Of a stretch of DNA of 64,000 nt, positions 26,451 through 35,343 are shown in pieces. The stretch comes from Microbacterium invictum (GTDB lineage: Bacteria > Actinomycetota > Actinomycetes > Actinomycetales > Microbacteriaceae), in the NCBI RefSeq assembly GCF_034421375.1, contig NZ_CP139779.1, positions 1,364,001-1,428,000 on the forward strand. The letters run 5' to 3'. The notes under the pieces were generated by a model that saw nothing but the letters and a program-made list of their open reading frames with translations, did not search any database and was not told the DNA's origin. Every line of letters begins with the position of its first letter. The first letter of the stretch is position 1. Both the position numbers and the translations under genes were made by a program.

Positions 26451-27307
26451 CCCTCGAGCGGCGGACGGCTCCGCGATCGTGGTCGGAGATCGCGCTGACG
26501 GTCTGGGGCGTCCTGGTGCTGCTGTTCCTCTTCGCCCCGATCATCGTGATCGTCATCTCGTCCTTCAACACCGGGCGCCTCCTCGTGGCGTGGGACGGCT
26601 TCGGGTTCGACGCGTTCGGCGCCATCCTCGAAAAGCCCGCCATCCAGAACGCCGTCCGCGTCTCGATCATCACCGCGCTGATCTCCGCCGTCATCGCCAC
26701 CGTGCTCGGCACCCTCGCCGGAATCGCGATGGCACGGCATCCGGGTCGATGGGTCTGGTGGTTCCTGGGCCTCCTGCTGCTCGTCTCCGTCACCCCCGAG
26801 ATCGTCGACGCGGTGGCTCTGCTGCCCTTCATGGTCTTCCTCGGGCAGGATCTGGGCCTCGCGATCTTCAACGACGGCATCGTGCGCCTGTCGATCGGCA
26901 GCTCGCTCTTCGCCACCGCGGTGGTCTCCTACATCGTGCGCGCGCGCCTGGTCGGGCAGGAGGCGAACCTCGAAGAGGCCTCCGCCGACCTCTATGCGAC
27001 GCCGCTGACGACCTTCCGTCGCATCACGCTCGCCCTGGCCATGCCCGCGGTGCTCGCGGGATTCCTTCTGGCGTTCACCCTGAGTCTCGACAACACGATC
27101 ATCGCGGCCTTCGTGCAGGTCTCGGGCACCACCCCGTGGCCGGTCTACGTCCTGAGCGCGGTGCGGTCTGGCCTTCGACCCGAGATAGCCGCCGTCTCCA
27201 CGATCATGCTGCTCCTGACGCTCGTGGCCCTGGCCCTCGTCGCGCTCGTGCTCCGGCGCGCGGGCGACTCCGCGACCCAGATCGCGCGCACCATGACCGG
27301 AGGCTGA
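26447..27307 (+). CDS. Polyamine-type ABC transporter permease (PotC-like)
   Basis: The 286-residue protein pairs with the preceding permease. It has predicted membrane segments from VWGVLVLLFLFAPIIVIVISSF onward and the coupling loop EASADLYATPLTTFRRITLA. The GTG start overlaps the upstream stop by four bases. The segment SFNTGRLLVAWDGF following the first helix is common in PotC proteins. It completes the transporter. Confidence 0.92.
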   Translation: MTLERRTAPRSWSEIALTVWGVLVLLFLFAPIIVIVISSFNTGRLLVAWDGFGFDAFGAILEKPAIQNAVRVSIITALISAVIATVLGTLAGIAMARHPGRWVWWFLGLLLLVSVTPEIVDAVALLPFMVFLGQDLGLAIFNDGIVRLSIGSSLFATAVVSYIVRARLVGQEANLEEASADLYATPLTTFRRITLALAMPAVLAGFLLAFTLSLDNTIIAAFVQVSGTTPWPVYVLSAVRSGLRPEIAAVSTIMLLLTLVALALVALVLRRAGDSATQIARTMTGG

Positions 27308-27309
27308 TC

Positions 27310-28950
27310 GTGCACGCGGACGTCGTCTTCACCGGGGGACCGGTCTTCCTCGCCGACGCGGCCCGCAGCCGCGCATCGGCCGTCGCTGTGAGCGGCGAGC
27401 GCATCGTGGCGGTCGGCCACGACGTGAGCGGCTGGGTCGGCCCGGGCACCGAGGTGGTCGATCTGCGCGGAAGACTCCTCGTCCCCGGCTTCCAGGACGC
27501 GCACGTCCACCCGGTGTGGGGCGGGCTCGACATGCTGCGCTGCGACCTGTCGACCGACTCGAGCCGCGACGCCTACCTCGCTCGCATCGCCGCGTTCGCC
27601 GCACAGCATCCGGACGACGAGTGGGTGCTCGGCGGCGGGTGGATGATGTCGGCGTTCCCCGGAGGCACGCCGACCGCCGCCGACCTCGACACCGTCGTGG
27701 CCGACCGTCCCGCCTTCCTCCCCAACCGGGACGGGCACGGCGCCTGGGTCAACTCCCGCGCGCTCGAGCGGGCGGGCATCACCCGTGACACCCCCGATCC
27801 GGCCGACGGTCGGATCGAACGGGATGCCGCGGGGGAGCCCACCGGCACGCTCCACGAAGGCGCGATGAGCCTGGTGAACAGGCTGCTTCCCGCCGAGCCG
27901 CCCGAGAGGCTCGTCCAGGCCCTCCTCACGGGGCAGCGCCACCTGCACTCCTTCGGGATCACCGGCTGGCAGGATGCGATCGTCGGCACCGAGTACTCCG
28001 ACGCTGGCGACCCGCTCCCCGCCTACCTGACGGCCGCCGCATCCGGTCGGCTCACCGCCCGCGTGGTCGGTGCGCTCTGGTGGGACCGACATCGGGGCCT
28101 CGACCAGATCGACGACATCGTCCGCCGCCGCGCCGAGTCGTCCGTCGCGCGGTTCCGGGCGACGAGCGTGAAGATCATGCAGGACGGTGTGGCGGAGAAC
28201 TTCACCGCCGCCATGCTCGATCCCTACCACGACGGGCACGGCCACCACACCGACAACGCGGGCATCTCCTTCGTCGAGCCCGCCGTGCTGAACGAAGCGG
28301 CGATCCGGCTGGACGCCCTGGGGTTCCAAATGCACTTCCACGCGATCGGCGACCGCGCCGTGCGCGAATGTCTCGACGCCATCGAGGCTGCCCGACAGGC
28401 GAACGGCCCGAGCGGGAATCGTCACCACATCTCGCACATCCAGGTCATCCATCCCGATGACATCCCGCGATTCCGCGACCTGGACGTCACCGCGAACATG
28501 CAGATGCTCTGGGCGACGCTCGAGCCGCAGATGGTCGACCTCACGGTGCCGTTCCTCGGCGAGCCGCGCGCATCGCAGCAGTACCCCTTCGGCGATCTCC
28601 TCCGATCGGGCGCGACGCTCGCGGCCGGCAGCGACTGGTCGGTCAGCACACCCGACCCGCTCGCGGCCATCCACGTCGCGGTGAATCGTCGTTCCGCACC
28701 CAGCGAATGGGAGGGCGACTACGAGCCGTTCCTGCCCGAGCAGGCGCTCGACCTCGGGACGGCGCTCGCGGCCTACACCGCGGGTTCGGCCCGTGTGAAC
28801 GGCTTCGACGACACCGGCACCATCCGCGTCGGCGCGTTCGCCGACCTCGCGCTCCTCGATCGAGACCCCTTCGCCGCGCCGCCCGACGAGATCGGCTACA
28901 CCCGTGTGCTCGGCACCTGGGTGGGCGGCGTGCGGGTCCACACCGCCTAG
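27310..28950 (+). CDS. Amidohydrolase family protein (YtcJ-like)
   Basis: The 546-residue metal-dependent hydrolase has the YtcJ/exoenzyme-regulatory-protein-like layout. The metal-binding DAHVHPVWGG follows an N-terminal composite domain. Further pieces are FHAIGDRAVRECLDAIEAAR, HHISHIQVIHPDD and AAGSDWSVSTPDPLAAIH. Such enzymes hydrolyse amide or cyclic amide bonds. The GTG start lies two bases after the PotC stop codon, so it is cotranscribed with the transporter; a role in releasing amines from acylated polyamines is possible but is inference. Its 3' end overlaps the convergent oxidase gene by four bases. Confidence 0.87.
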   Translation: MHADVVFTGGPVFLADAARSRASAVAVSGERIVAVGHDVSGWVGPGTEVVDLRGRLLVPGFQDAHVHPVWGGLDMLRCDLSTDSSRDAYLARIAAFAAQHPDDEWVLGGGWMMSAFPGGTPTAADLDTVVADRPAFLPNRDGHGAWVNSRALERAGITRDTPDPADGRIERDAAGEPTGTLHEGAMSLVNRLLPAEPPERLVQALLTGQRHLHSFGITGWQDAIVGTEYSDAGDPLPAYLTAAASGRLTARVVGALWWDRHRGLDQIDDIVRRRAESSVARFRATSVKIMQDGVAENFTAAMLDPYHDGHGHHTDNAGISFVEPAVLNEAAIRLDALGFQMHFHAIGDRAVRECLDAIEAARQANGPSGNRHHISHIQVIHPDDIPRFRDLDVTANMQMLWATLEPQMVDLTVPFLGEPRASQQYPFGDLLRSGATLAAGSDWSVSTPDPLAAIHVAVNRRSAPSEWEGDYEPFLPEQALDLGTALAAYTAGSARVNGFDDTGTIRVGAFADLALLDRDPFAAPPDEIGYTRVLGTWVGGVRVHTA

Positions 28951-30323
28951 GAACGGCCGCTGATCACGTCGGCGACGCGGGCCAGCCGCGAGGTCTGCGC
29001 GCCGCCACGGCTCTCGCGACGATCAGCCGCGCGATAGGCTGCGTAGATCCCCTGGATGCCGAGCCACCGCAGCGGCTCGATCTCCCACCGCCGCGCCGGC
29101 TGATCGACCCACGGCAGACGCGTGAGGTCGGTGTCCCGTCCGGCGACGAGGTCGGCGAGCGTGCGCGCGGCGAGGTTCGTGGCGGCGACGCCGGTGCCGA
29201 CGTACCCGCCGCCCCAGCCGATCCCCGTGGCCGGGTCGTACCCGACGCTCGCCCGCCACGTGCGCGGCACTCCCAGCACACCGCTCCACCCGTGGGCGAG
29301 AGGAGTGCCGGCGGTCGACGGGAACCAGGAGCGAAGGATGCCCGCGAGTCCCGCCACCGTGGCTGCGGACACAGCTCCGTCGGCGTCCGTACGCGACCCG
29401 AACCGGTAGGGGTTCCCGCGTCCGCCCAGTGCGATCCGCCCGTCCGGGGTGCGCTGCGCGTACGCGTACACGTGCGAGAGGTCCTCGAGCGTGTCGTAGC
29501 CGTCCCACCCGATCTCCGCCCACACGGATGCCGGGAGGGGTTCGGTGATGACCATCGCGGAGTTCAGTGGAACCCAGGTGCGGCGCTCGCCCCGCAGAGT
29601 CGCCGTGTACCCCTCCGTGGCGCGGATGACGTGCCGGGCGCGAACCGTGCCGGTCGCGGTGACGGCGCGGCCGGGACGAATCCGCTCGACGGGGGTGTCT
29701 TCGTGGATCCGCACGCCGAGCCCGCGGACGACGTCGGCCAGGCCCGACACCAGCTTCGCGGGGTGGATCCGTGCGCAGTGCGGCTGCCAGAGTCCGCCGA
29801 GCGATCCGGCGACGCGCACCCGCGCATCCGTCTCCTCTCGACTCAGCCGCCGGAAGCCCTCTTCGGGCCACGCGGCCGCGTCCCGCGCGAACGCGTCCGC
29901 CCGGGCGAGCTGCGCCGGGTTCCGCGCCACGATGAGGCTTCCGCCCTTGCGGATCTCGGCGTCGATCCCCTCGCGTTCGGTCACGGCGATCACCTCCTCG
30001 ACCGTCTCGTTGAGCGCGACCTGCAGCGCCGCGGCGGCGGCGCGTCCGTTCTTGGCCGCGTAGTGGTCGTGGCCGCCGGTGACGGTGTTCGTCAACCAGC
30101 CCCCGTTGCGCCCCGACGCGCCGAAGCCGGCGAAGCGCGCCTCGAGCACGCGGACGGACAGGCCGGGGTTCTGCCTGGCGAGGTAGTAGGCGAGCCAGAG
30201 GCCGGTGTAGCCGGCGCCGATGATGGCGACATCCGCCTCGGCATCCCCGACGAGGCGATCCGTCGGTCGCGGAACGCCCAGCTCCGACATCCAGAACGAG
30301 ACGTTCCCGATCGAGGGAGGCAC
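28947..30323 (-). CDS. FAD-dependent amine/amino-acid oxidoreductase (PuuB/DadA-like)
   Basis: The 458-residue flavoprotein has the dinucleotide motif ADVAIIGAGYTGLWLAYYLA near residues 30-50. It also has the D-amino-acid-oxidase-type core FAGFGASGRNGGWLTNTVTGGH. Its size and layout match gamma-glutamylputrescine oxidase and related enzymes. It lies six bases after the class III aminotransferase gene and faces the polyamine transporter operon, which supports oxidation of an imported amine. Another N-substituted amino acid cannot be excluded as substrate. Confidence 0.85.
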   Translation of the reverse strand: MPPSIGNVSFWMSELGVPRPTDRLVGDAEADVAIIGAGYTGLWLAYYLARQNPGLSVRVLEARFAGFGASGRNGGWLTNTVTGGHDHYAAKNGRAAAAALQVALNETVEEVIAVTEREGIDAEIRKGGSLIVARNPAQLARADAFARDAAAWPEEGFRRLSREETDARVRVAGSLGGLWQPHCARIHPAKLVSGLADVVRGLGVRIHEDTPVERIRPGRAVTATGTVRARHVIRATEGYTATLRGERRTWVPLNSAMVITEPLPASVWAEIGWDGYDTLEDLSHVYAYAQRTPDGRIALGGRGNPYRFGSRTDADGAVSAATVAGLAGILRSWFPSTAGTPLAHGWSGVLGVPRTWRASVGYDPATGIGWGGGYVGTGVAATNLAARTLADLVAGRDTDLTRLPWVDQPARRWEIEPLRWLGIQGIYAAYRAADRRESRGGAQTSRLARVADVISGRS

Positions 30324-30328
30324 GCCGG

Positions 30329-31735
30329 CTACAGCACCCTCTCGGCGTCCGTCAGCACGGCGCGGAGGATCTGCTCGATCTCGGCGAACTCGGCGGGTCC
30401 CGTCGTGAGCGGGGGAGCGAGCTGGATCACGGGGTCGCCGCGGTCATCCGCCCGGCAGTACAGGCCGGCTGCGAACAGCGCCTTGGACAGGAAGCCGCGC
30501 AGCAGCCGCTCCGATTCGTCGTCGTCGAACGTCTCACGCGTGGTCTTGTCCTTCACCAGTTCGATGCCGAAGAAGTACCCGTCGCCGCGCACGTCGCCCA
30601 CGAGCGGCAGATCCCGCAGCTTCTCGAGCTCGGTGCGCAGGAGCGGTGAGTTCTCCCTTACGCGCTCGTTCAGCCGCTCCTCTTCGAAGATGTCGAGGTT
30701 CTCGAGGGCGACCGCCGCCGACACCGGGTGTCCGCCGAACGTGTACCCGTGCGCGAACGTCGTCTGGCCGGTGGCGAAGGGTTCGTAGAGGCGGTCGCTG
30801 ACGATGGTCGCGCCGATCGGCGAGTATCCGCTCGTCATCCCCTTCGCGCACGTGATCATGTCGGGCACGTAGCCGTACGCATCGCAGGCGAACATGTGGC
30901 CGATGCGGCCGAAGGCGCAGATGACCTCGTCCGAGACGAGCAGCACGTCGTACCGGTCGCAGATCTCGCGCACGCGCCGGAAGTACCCGGGCGGCGGGGG
31001 GAAGCATCCGCCGGAGTTCTGCACCGGCTCGAGGAACACCGCGGCGACCGTCTCGGGTCCTTCGAACTGGATCATCTCCTCGATGCGGTCGGCCGCCCAG
31101 ACGCCGAACGCCTCTTCGTCGTCTGTGGGTGCGCCCATGTCGCCGGCGCGGTAGAAGTTCGTGTTCGGTACCCGGAACCCGCCGGGCGTCACCGGCTCGA
31201 ACATCGCCTTCATCGCCGGGATGCCGGTGATCGCAAGGGCTCCCTGCGGCGTGCCGTGGTACGCGACGGAGCGCGAGATCACCTTGTGCTTGGTCGGCTT
31301 GCCCTGGAGCTTGAAGTAGTACTTCGCGAGTTTGAACGCGGTCTCGACGGCCTCGCCCCCGCCGGTGGAGAAGAACACCCTGTTCAGGTCGCCCGGAGCG
31401 TACGACGCCAGACGATCGGCGAGCTCGATCGCCGCGGGGTGCGCGTACGACCAGATCGGGAAGAAGGCCAGTTCGGATGCCTGCCGCGCGGCCGCCTCGG
31501 CCAGTCGCCGTCGCCCGTGGCCGGCGTTGACGACGAACAGCCCCGACAGCCCGTCGAAGTACCTCCGGCCGGCGGCATCCCAGATGTGGTGACCGTCGCC
31601 CTTCACGATGATTGGCACCCCGTCGGCGACGGTGGACTGGCGCGTGAAATGCATCCAGAGGTGGTCTTCGGCCATCTGTTGAAGCGACGCGGCGTCGGGC
31701 GTGATGCGTGCGGTGCCGGTGGATTCGAGCGTCAT
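30329..31735 (-). CDS. Class III aminotransferase (putrescine/omega-amino acid:pyruvate type)
   Basis: The 468-residue PLP enzyme has VVNAGHGRRRLAEAA, FSTGGGEAVETAFKLAKYYF, SDEVICAFGRIGHMFACDAY and the PLP lysine in ITCAKGMTSGYSPIGATIV. It is close to the SpuC/YgjG-like group that transfers the amino group of putrescine or cadaverine-type omega-amines to pyruvate or 2-oxoglutarate. ATG 31735 overlaps the stop of the Lrp gene by four bases. The Lrp regulator, this enzyme and the oxidase form a three-gene unit. The amine substrate is inferred from context. Confidence 0.88.
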   Translation of the reverse strand: MTLESTGTARITPDAASLQQMAEDHLWMHFTRQSTVADGVPIIVKGDGHHIWDAAGRRYFDGLSGLFVVNAGHGRRRLAEAAARQASELAFFPIWSYAHPAAIELADRLASYAPGDLNRVFFSTGGGEAVETAFKLAKYYFKLQGKPTKHKVISRSVAYHGTPQGALAITGIPAMKAMFEPVTPGGFRVPNTNFYRAGDMGAPTDDEEAFGVWAADRIEEMIQFEGPETVAAVFLEPVQNSGGCFPPPPGYFRRVREICDRYDVLLVSDEVICAFGRIGHMFACDAYGYVPDMITCAKGMTSGYSPIGATIVSDRLYEPFATGQTTFAHGYTFGGHPVSAAVALENLDIFEEERLNERVRENSPLLRTELEKLRDLPLVGDVRGDGYFFGIELVKDKTTRETFDDDESERLLRGFLSKALFAAGLYCRADDRGDPVIQLAPPLTTGPAEFAEIEQILRAVLTDAERVL

Positions 31736-32199
31736 CGTGTTCCCCAGTTGTAGAGCTGCTTGTGGAGCTTCAGGTAGACGAACGTCTCGGTGGAACGGAC
31801 GCCGTCGATGCTGCGGATCTCGGAGTTCAGCAGGGCGAGCAGGTCGTCGTCGCTCTCGCAGACCACCTCGGCGAGGATGTCGAACGACCCCGCCGTCAGC
31901 ACGACGTAGTCGACGGCGGGGAGGGCAGCCAGCGCCTCGGCGACCTGACGGGTGTCGCCCGAGACGGTGATGCCGATCATCGCCTGGCGGAGAAAGCCGA
32001 GTTGGAGCGGGTCGGTGACCGCGACGATCTGCATCACTCCCGACTCGGTGAGCTTCTGCACACGCTGACGCACGGCCGCCTCGCTGAGCCCGACGGACTT
32101 GCCGATCTCGGCGTACGAGCGGCGCCCGTCCTCCTGCAGCAGTTCGATGATCGCCTTCGAGACCTCGTCGATGTGCGGGGGAGTGGTCCGCGCTGTCAT
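31732..32199 (-). CDS. Lrp/AsnC family transcriptional regulator
   Basis: The 155-residue regulator has an N-terminal helix-turn-helix (DGRRSYAEIGKSVGLSEAAV and VRQRVQKLTESGVM) and a C-terminal RAM ligand-binding domain (IGITVSGDTRQVAEALAALP, SFDILAEVVCESDDDLLALL). It is the first gene of a unit with the aminotransferase and oxidase, so it probably senses the amine or an amino-acid product and controls this unit. Candidate operators lie 45-75 bases upstream. Confidence 0.9.
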   Translation of the reverse strand: MTARTTPPHIDEVSKAIIELLQEDGRRSYAEIGKSVGLSEAAVRQRVQKLTESGVMQIVAVTDPLQLGFLRQAMIGITVSGDTRQVAEALAALPAVDYVVLTAGSFDILAEVVCESDDDLLALLNSEIRSIDGVRSTETFVYLKLHKQLYNWGTR

Positions 32200-32243
32200 G
32201 GCTCGATTCTGGCACTCGAGCCCGCCCCCGGCAACCGATTCCG

Positions 32244-32275
32244 TCGATTTGTCGACCCGGAACTATCGAAAACGA
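32244..32275 (-). promoter_or_regulatory. Candidate Lrp-type operator region upstream of the lrp gene
   Basis: Two short related inverted elements, TCGATTTGTCGA (32244-32255) and TCGAAAACGA (32266-32275), lie in an A/T-richer part of the gap. Spacing of 20-22 bases between elements is usual for Lrp/AsnC proteins. The assignment to this regulator is inference from position and symmetry. Confidence 0.35.
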
Positions 32276-32314
32276 CAGTACGAGGCCGGTGCGGGCCGAC
32301 TCAGTGGATCGGGA

Positions 32315-32797
32315 TCAGTGGAGCACGGAGAGCGGCCACGAGCAGTACATGACGATCGAGTTCTTATAGGCCACGACCTTGGTCCGGGACTTGGGAGCTG
32401 GTTCCCCGGTGTCGAGCCACGTCTCACCCGCGGCCTCCGTGCCGGGGGGCAGGCAATTGTCGGACGTGCTGATGGACGTCGTCGGACGGGTCGGAGAAAC
32501 CCACGGTCCCTTCTCTTCACCGGGCGACCCCTCCGACGGGGCGGGGAGGTTGCTCGGCACGGTGAAGTAGCACACCAGGTGGAGCGAACCCCCGTACTCG
32601 GCCGTCCGCCAGTTGCGTGTGGTGATGTCCACCCCCGGGGTGCCGGGTGTGCTGGCGCCCGCATAGCAACTGGAAGGTCCGCCGGTCGCGTCAGTGAGAC
32701 CGGCGCCCGCGTTATGGTCCGCATTGGCCGGTGCGGCGGTGGCGAGGATGAGGACAGCGGCTGCGGCTGCAGCCAGAGGGAGGCGGGTGTGGCGCAT
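32315..32797 (-). CDS. Small secreted protein with four cysteines, unknown function
   Basis: The 160-residue product has a clear Sec signal peptide: a basic start, the core LAAAAAAVLILATAA and the cleavage site ANA at 24-26. The mature part contains exactly four cysteines (C44, C76, C115, C152), enough for two disulfides, and a Pro/Ser-rich middle (SEGSPGEEKGPWVSPTRP). No family was recognised. GAGG lies eight bases before the ATG, and codon use seems normal for the region, which supports a real gene. It stands alone between the Lrp unit and the acyl-CoA-dehydrogenase-like gene. Confidence 0.72.
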   Translation of the reverse strand: MRHTRLPLAAAAAAVLILATAAPANADHNAGAGLTDATGGPSSCYAGASTPGTPGVDITTRNWRTAEYGGSLHLVCYFTVPSNLPAPSEGSPGEEKGPWVSPTRPTTSISTSDNCLPPGTEAAGETWLDTGEPAPKSRTKVVAYKNSIVMYCSWPLSVLH

Positions 32798-32918
32798 GGT
32801 GAAGCTCCTCGGAATGTCGTGAGACGGAGCGACCGGTGGAGCGCAGGTGGCCGTGGCGCTCAGAGTAGTGATCCGGAGCCGAGCGTGTCTATGCTCCGCG
32901 CGGCGGCCTCCCTCGCCG

Positions 32919-34088
32919 TCAGCGCGGGGTGACCGGCCCGAGCCAGGCCGAGGCGACGGTGGAGTGCGCCGACTCCGGATCCGACGGGTGGAACTGGCCG
33001 GCGATCACGTCGCGATAGAGCCGCGACAGCTCGTTGCGGGCGAAGAAGGACGAACCGCCGGCGACGAGCATTGCCTCGTCGACCACCCGCTTCGCGGTCG
33101 TGACCGCGCGGTGCTTGACTCCGGCGAGGAGCGAGAACCAGCGGCTGCCGTGGTCGACACCCGTGTCGAGGTCTTCGCTGAGCGCGGCGATCTGCGGGGG
33201 AAGGGCGTCATACGCGATCGCCATGTCGGCGATCCGCCACCGGATGTCGGGGTCGTCGCTGTACTGCGCGCCGGTCTTCTTCGACGTCCGCTGGTGTGCG
33301 CACGCCACCGCGAGGTCGAGTGCCCGCCGGGCGATCCCGGTGTACACCGAGGCGATGAGCACCTCGAAGATGCTGAAGATGGCGAACACCAGCGGGTCGG
33401 GCTGGGGTCCCGGTGCCACGTGGCGCACCACCCGTCCGGGCGGGGCTACCGCGCCGTGAAGCTCCGTCGTGCGCGACTGCGTCGCCCGCATCCCGAGGGT
33501 GTTCCAGTCGTCGCGGATGCTCACCCTCCCCGCCGCCTCCTCGCTGCGGGGAAGGAAGGCGTAGACGATCTTCGGGTCATCGCCCGAGCCGGAGTCCAGA
33601 CCGTGCAGACCGAGCTGCGTCCACACCGGCGACAGGGTGGTGAAGATCTTGGTGCCGGTGAAGGCGTAGCCGCCGTCGGCACGACGCTCGGCGGCGGTGT
33701 CGCTGCCGAAGAGCACCAGGTCGTTGCCGGCCTCGCTGATGCCGAAGGCGAAGATCTCGCCCGCCGCCGCGCCCTCGAGGACGAAGGCGAGGTCGTCGAT
33801 GCCGCGGTCGGCGAGCTGCCGTGCCACCCCGGTCCAGATGAGGTGCATGTTGATCGCGAGCGCGGTCGCAGGCGCGGCGGTGGCGAGGCGCTGCTGCAGC
33901 AGGGCGACCTCGCCCAGCCGCAGTCCCGCACCCCCCGAGCTCGTCGGCACCAGGAGCGAGAGGTAGCCGATGCGGCGGAGCTCGTCCAGGTCGTCGGAGG
34001 GGAAGGTGTTCTCCCGGTCGTGGACGGCCGCGCGCTCTCGGAATCGCTCGAGCAGGTCGGAGGGGAGGATCGCCTCGGGATCGGTCAC
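32919..34088 (-). CDS. Acyl-CoA dehydrogenase-like flavoprotein
   Basis: The 389-residue protein has the acyl-CoA dehydrogenase fold: an N-terminal helical domain (LLERFRERAAVHDRENTFPS), the middle region FAFGISEAGNDLVLFGSD with FTGTKIFTTLSPVW, and a C-terminal helical bundle (IARRALDLAVACAHQRTSKK). The divergent middle and C-terminal parts resemble the DszC/hydroxylase-like branch as much as true beta-oxidation enzymes, so the substrate is open. The start overlaps the hydrolase stop codon by four bases. Confidence 0.83.
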   Translation of the reverse strand: MTDPEAILPSDLLERFRERAAVHDRENTFPSDDLDELRRIGYLSLLVPTSSGGAGLRLGEVALLQQRLATAAPATALAINMHLIWTGVARQLADRGIDDLAFVLEGAAAGEIFAFGISEAGNDLVLFGSDTAAERRADGGYAFTGTKIFTTLSPVWTQLGLHGLDSGSGDDPKIVYAFLPRSEEAAGRVSIRDDWNTLGMRATQSRTTELHGAVAPPGRVVRHVAPGPQPDPLVFAIFSIFEVLIASVYTGIARRALDLAVACAHQRTSKKTGAQYSDDPDIRWRIADMAIAYDALPPQIAALSEDLDTGVDHGSRWFSLLAGVKHRAVTTAKRVVDEAMLVAGGSSFFARNELSRLYRDVIAGQFHPSDPESAHSTVASAWLGPVTPR

Positions 34089-34867
34089 GAGCCCATTGTC
34101 CGTCCGTCATGGAGGATGCGGCGCAGTTCGGCGATGGTCTCCTCGGGCTTGTCGCGGTGCGGCGAGTGTCCGGCGCCGGCGACCACCGTCATCCGCACCC
34201 GGTCGCCTCCGGCGAGCACCTCGGCGGCGAGCGCGCCGTCGAAGATGCTGTAGACCCCGGGGTCCGCGGCGATGACATCGACGTCGACCTCGAGGCGCGC
34301 GACGGCATCGCGGACGTCCCACGCCGGGTTCTGCGTGCTCGTCTGCTCGACCGCCCAGCGGCTGGCCTGCCGGGCGGCGAGGGCCTTCAGCTCGATGTCG
34401 TGCGGATGCCACTGCGGGTGCGCCGCACGCACCGCGGTCTCGGTGGGGTCGGCGAATGCGTCCTCCTGACTGCGGCGCACGACCTCGCGGTCGTGATCGG
34501 AGAGGTGGATCGCCGGATCGATGAGGACGATCCGACGGGTCCAGCCCGGCGTGTCGGCGGCCGCCAGAGCCGTGGCCGCGCCGCCGAGGGAGTGGCCGAT
34601 GACGAGATCCCACGTCGGCTCACCGGCGGTGGGATGCGCTTGCACGAGATCGGCGGCGTAGGCCGGGATGGTGTAGTCGAGCGCCCGCGGAGCGGCACCG
34701 TGCCCGCGTAGGTCGACGGCGTCTGCGCGCCATCCGTCTTCGGCCAGCGCCACGCCGTAACGCCACATCAGGGCGGCGGTGGAGCCGAGTCCGTGGACGA
34801 GGAGGGCGCGCCGCGCGGCCTGCGGATCGCCCCACGAGATGCGGGGGAGGGTTACCGGAAAGATCAC
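34085..34867 (-). CDS. Alpha/beta hydrolase
   Basis: The 260-residue enzyme has the alpha/beta-hydrolase nucleophile elbow VIGHSLGGAATALAAAD (Ser in GHSLG). The oxyanion region LLVHGLGSTAALMWRYG comes before it, and a C-terminal catalytic His in VVAGAGHSPHRDKPEETIAE comes after it. It starts with GTG. Translational coupling to the acyl-CoA-dehydrogenase-like gene suggests a joint pathway on an ester or thioester, which cannot be named from the sequence. Confidence 0.87.
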   Translation of the reverse strand: MIFPVTLPRISWGDPQAARRALLVHGLGSTAALMWRYGVALAEDGWRADAVDLRGHGAAPRALDYTIPAYAADLVQAHPTAGEPTWDLVIGHSLGGAATALAAADTPGWTRRIVLIDPAIHLSDHDREVVRRSQEDAFADPTETAVRAAHPQWHPHDIELKALAARQASRWAVEQTSTQNPAWDVRDAVARLEVDVDVIAADPGVYSIFDGALAAEVLAGGDRVRMTVVAGAGHSPHRDKPEETIAELRRILHDGRTMGS

Positions 34868-34920
34868 GCCCTTCAGCGTATGCGGGCCGTGCCGCGTCGG
34901 GGTGGCGGAAGATGGAGGGC

Positions 34921-35325
34921 ATGATCTCGACCGAACTCGCCCTCCAGCTTCGCGCGGCGGGTCTCGTGTGGCATCCGACCTCGGGGGACCGCTTCCAACT
35001 GGACGAACCCGAGTTCGACGCCGACGTCTTCACCGTGAGCGAGATGACGATCGAGCCGCGCGACTACCCGACCGGTCGCATCCTGGCCTTCAACGGCACC
35101 ACCGAGTGGGCGCTGGATTCCGTCGCGCTCGAGGACGCCCTGTGGCTCCCGCACGAGAGCCAGCTGCGGGAGCTCCTTCGCGGGGCGTTCCGGTCCCTGC
35201 GCCGTCTCGTCGACACCCACGAGGTGGAGATCGAGCTGGGGGGAGACGTCATCGTCTTCGAGCACCCCGAGCCCGCCGACGCCTACGCGCTGGCCGTGCT
35301 GGAGCTGCTGCGTCGCATCCAGTAG
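34921..35325 (+). CDS. Conserved hypothetical protein
   Basis: The 134-residue acidic protein has no motif that I recognise; it looks like a small globular cytosolic protein of alternating strands and helices (SEMTIEPRDYPTGRILAFNG, then EDALWLPHESQLRELLRGAF). An ATG nine bases upstream is also in frame, but TGGAGGGC lies seven bases before ATG 34921, which decides the start. Similar short actinobacterial proteins are sometimes mislabelled as pilus-assembly proteins; nothing here supports that. Confidence 0.72.
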   Translation: MISTELALQLRAAGLVWHPTSGDRFQLDEPEFDADVFTVSEMTIEPRDYPTGRILAFNGTTEWALDSVALEDALWLPHESQLRELLRGAFRSLRRLVDTHEVEIELGGDVIVFEHPEPADAYALAVLELLRRIQ

Positions 35326-35343
35326 GTCCGCCCGGGCGTGTGC

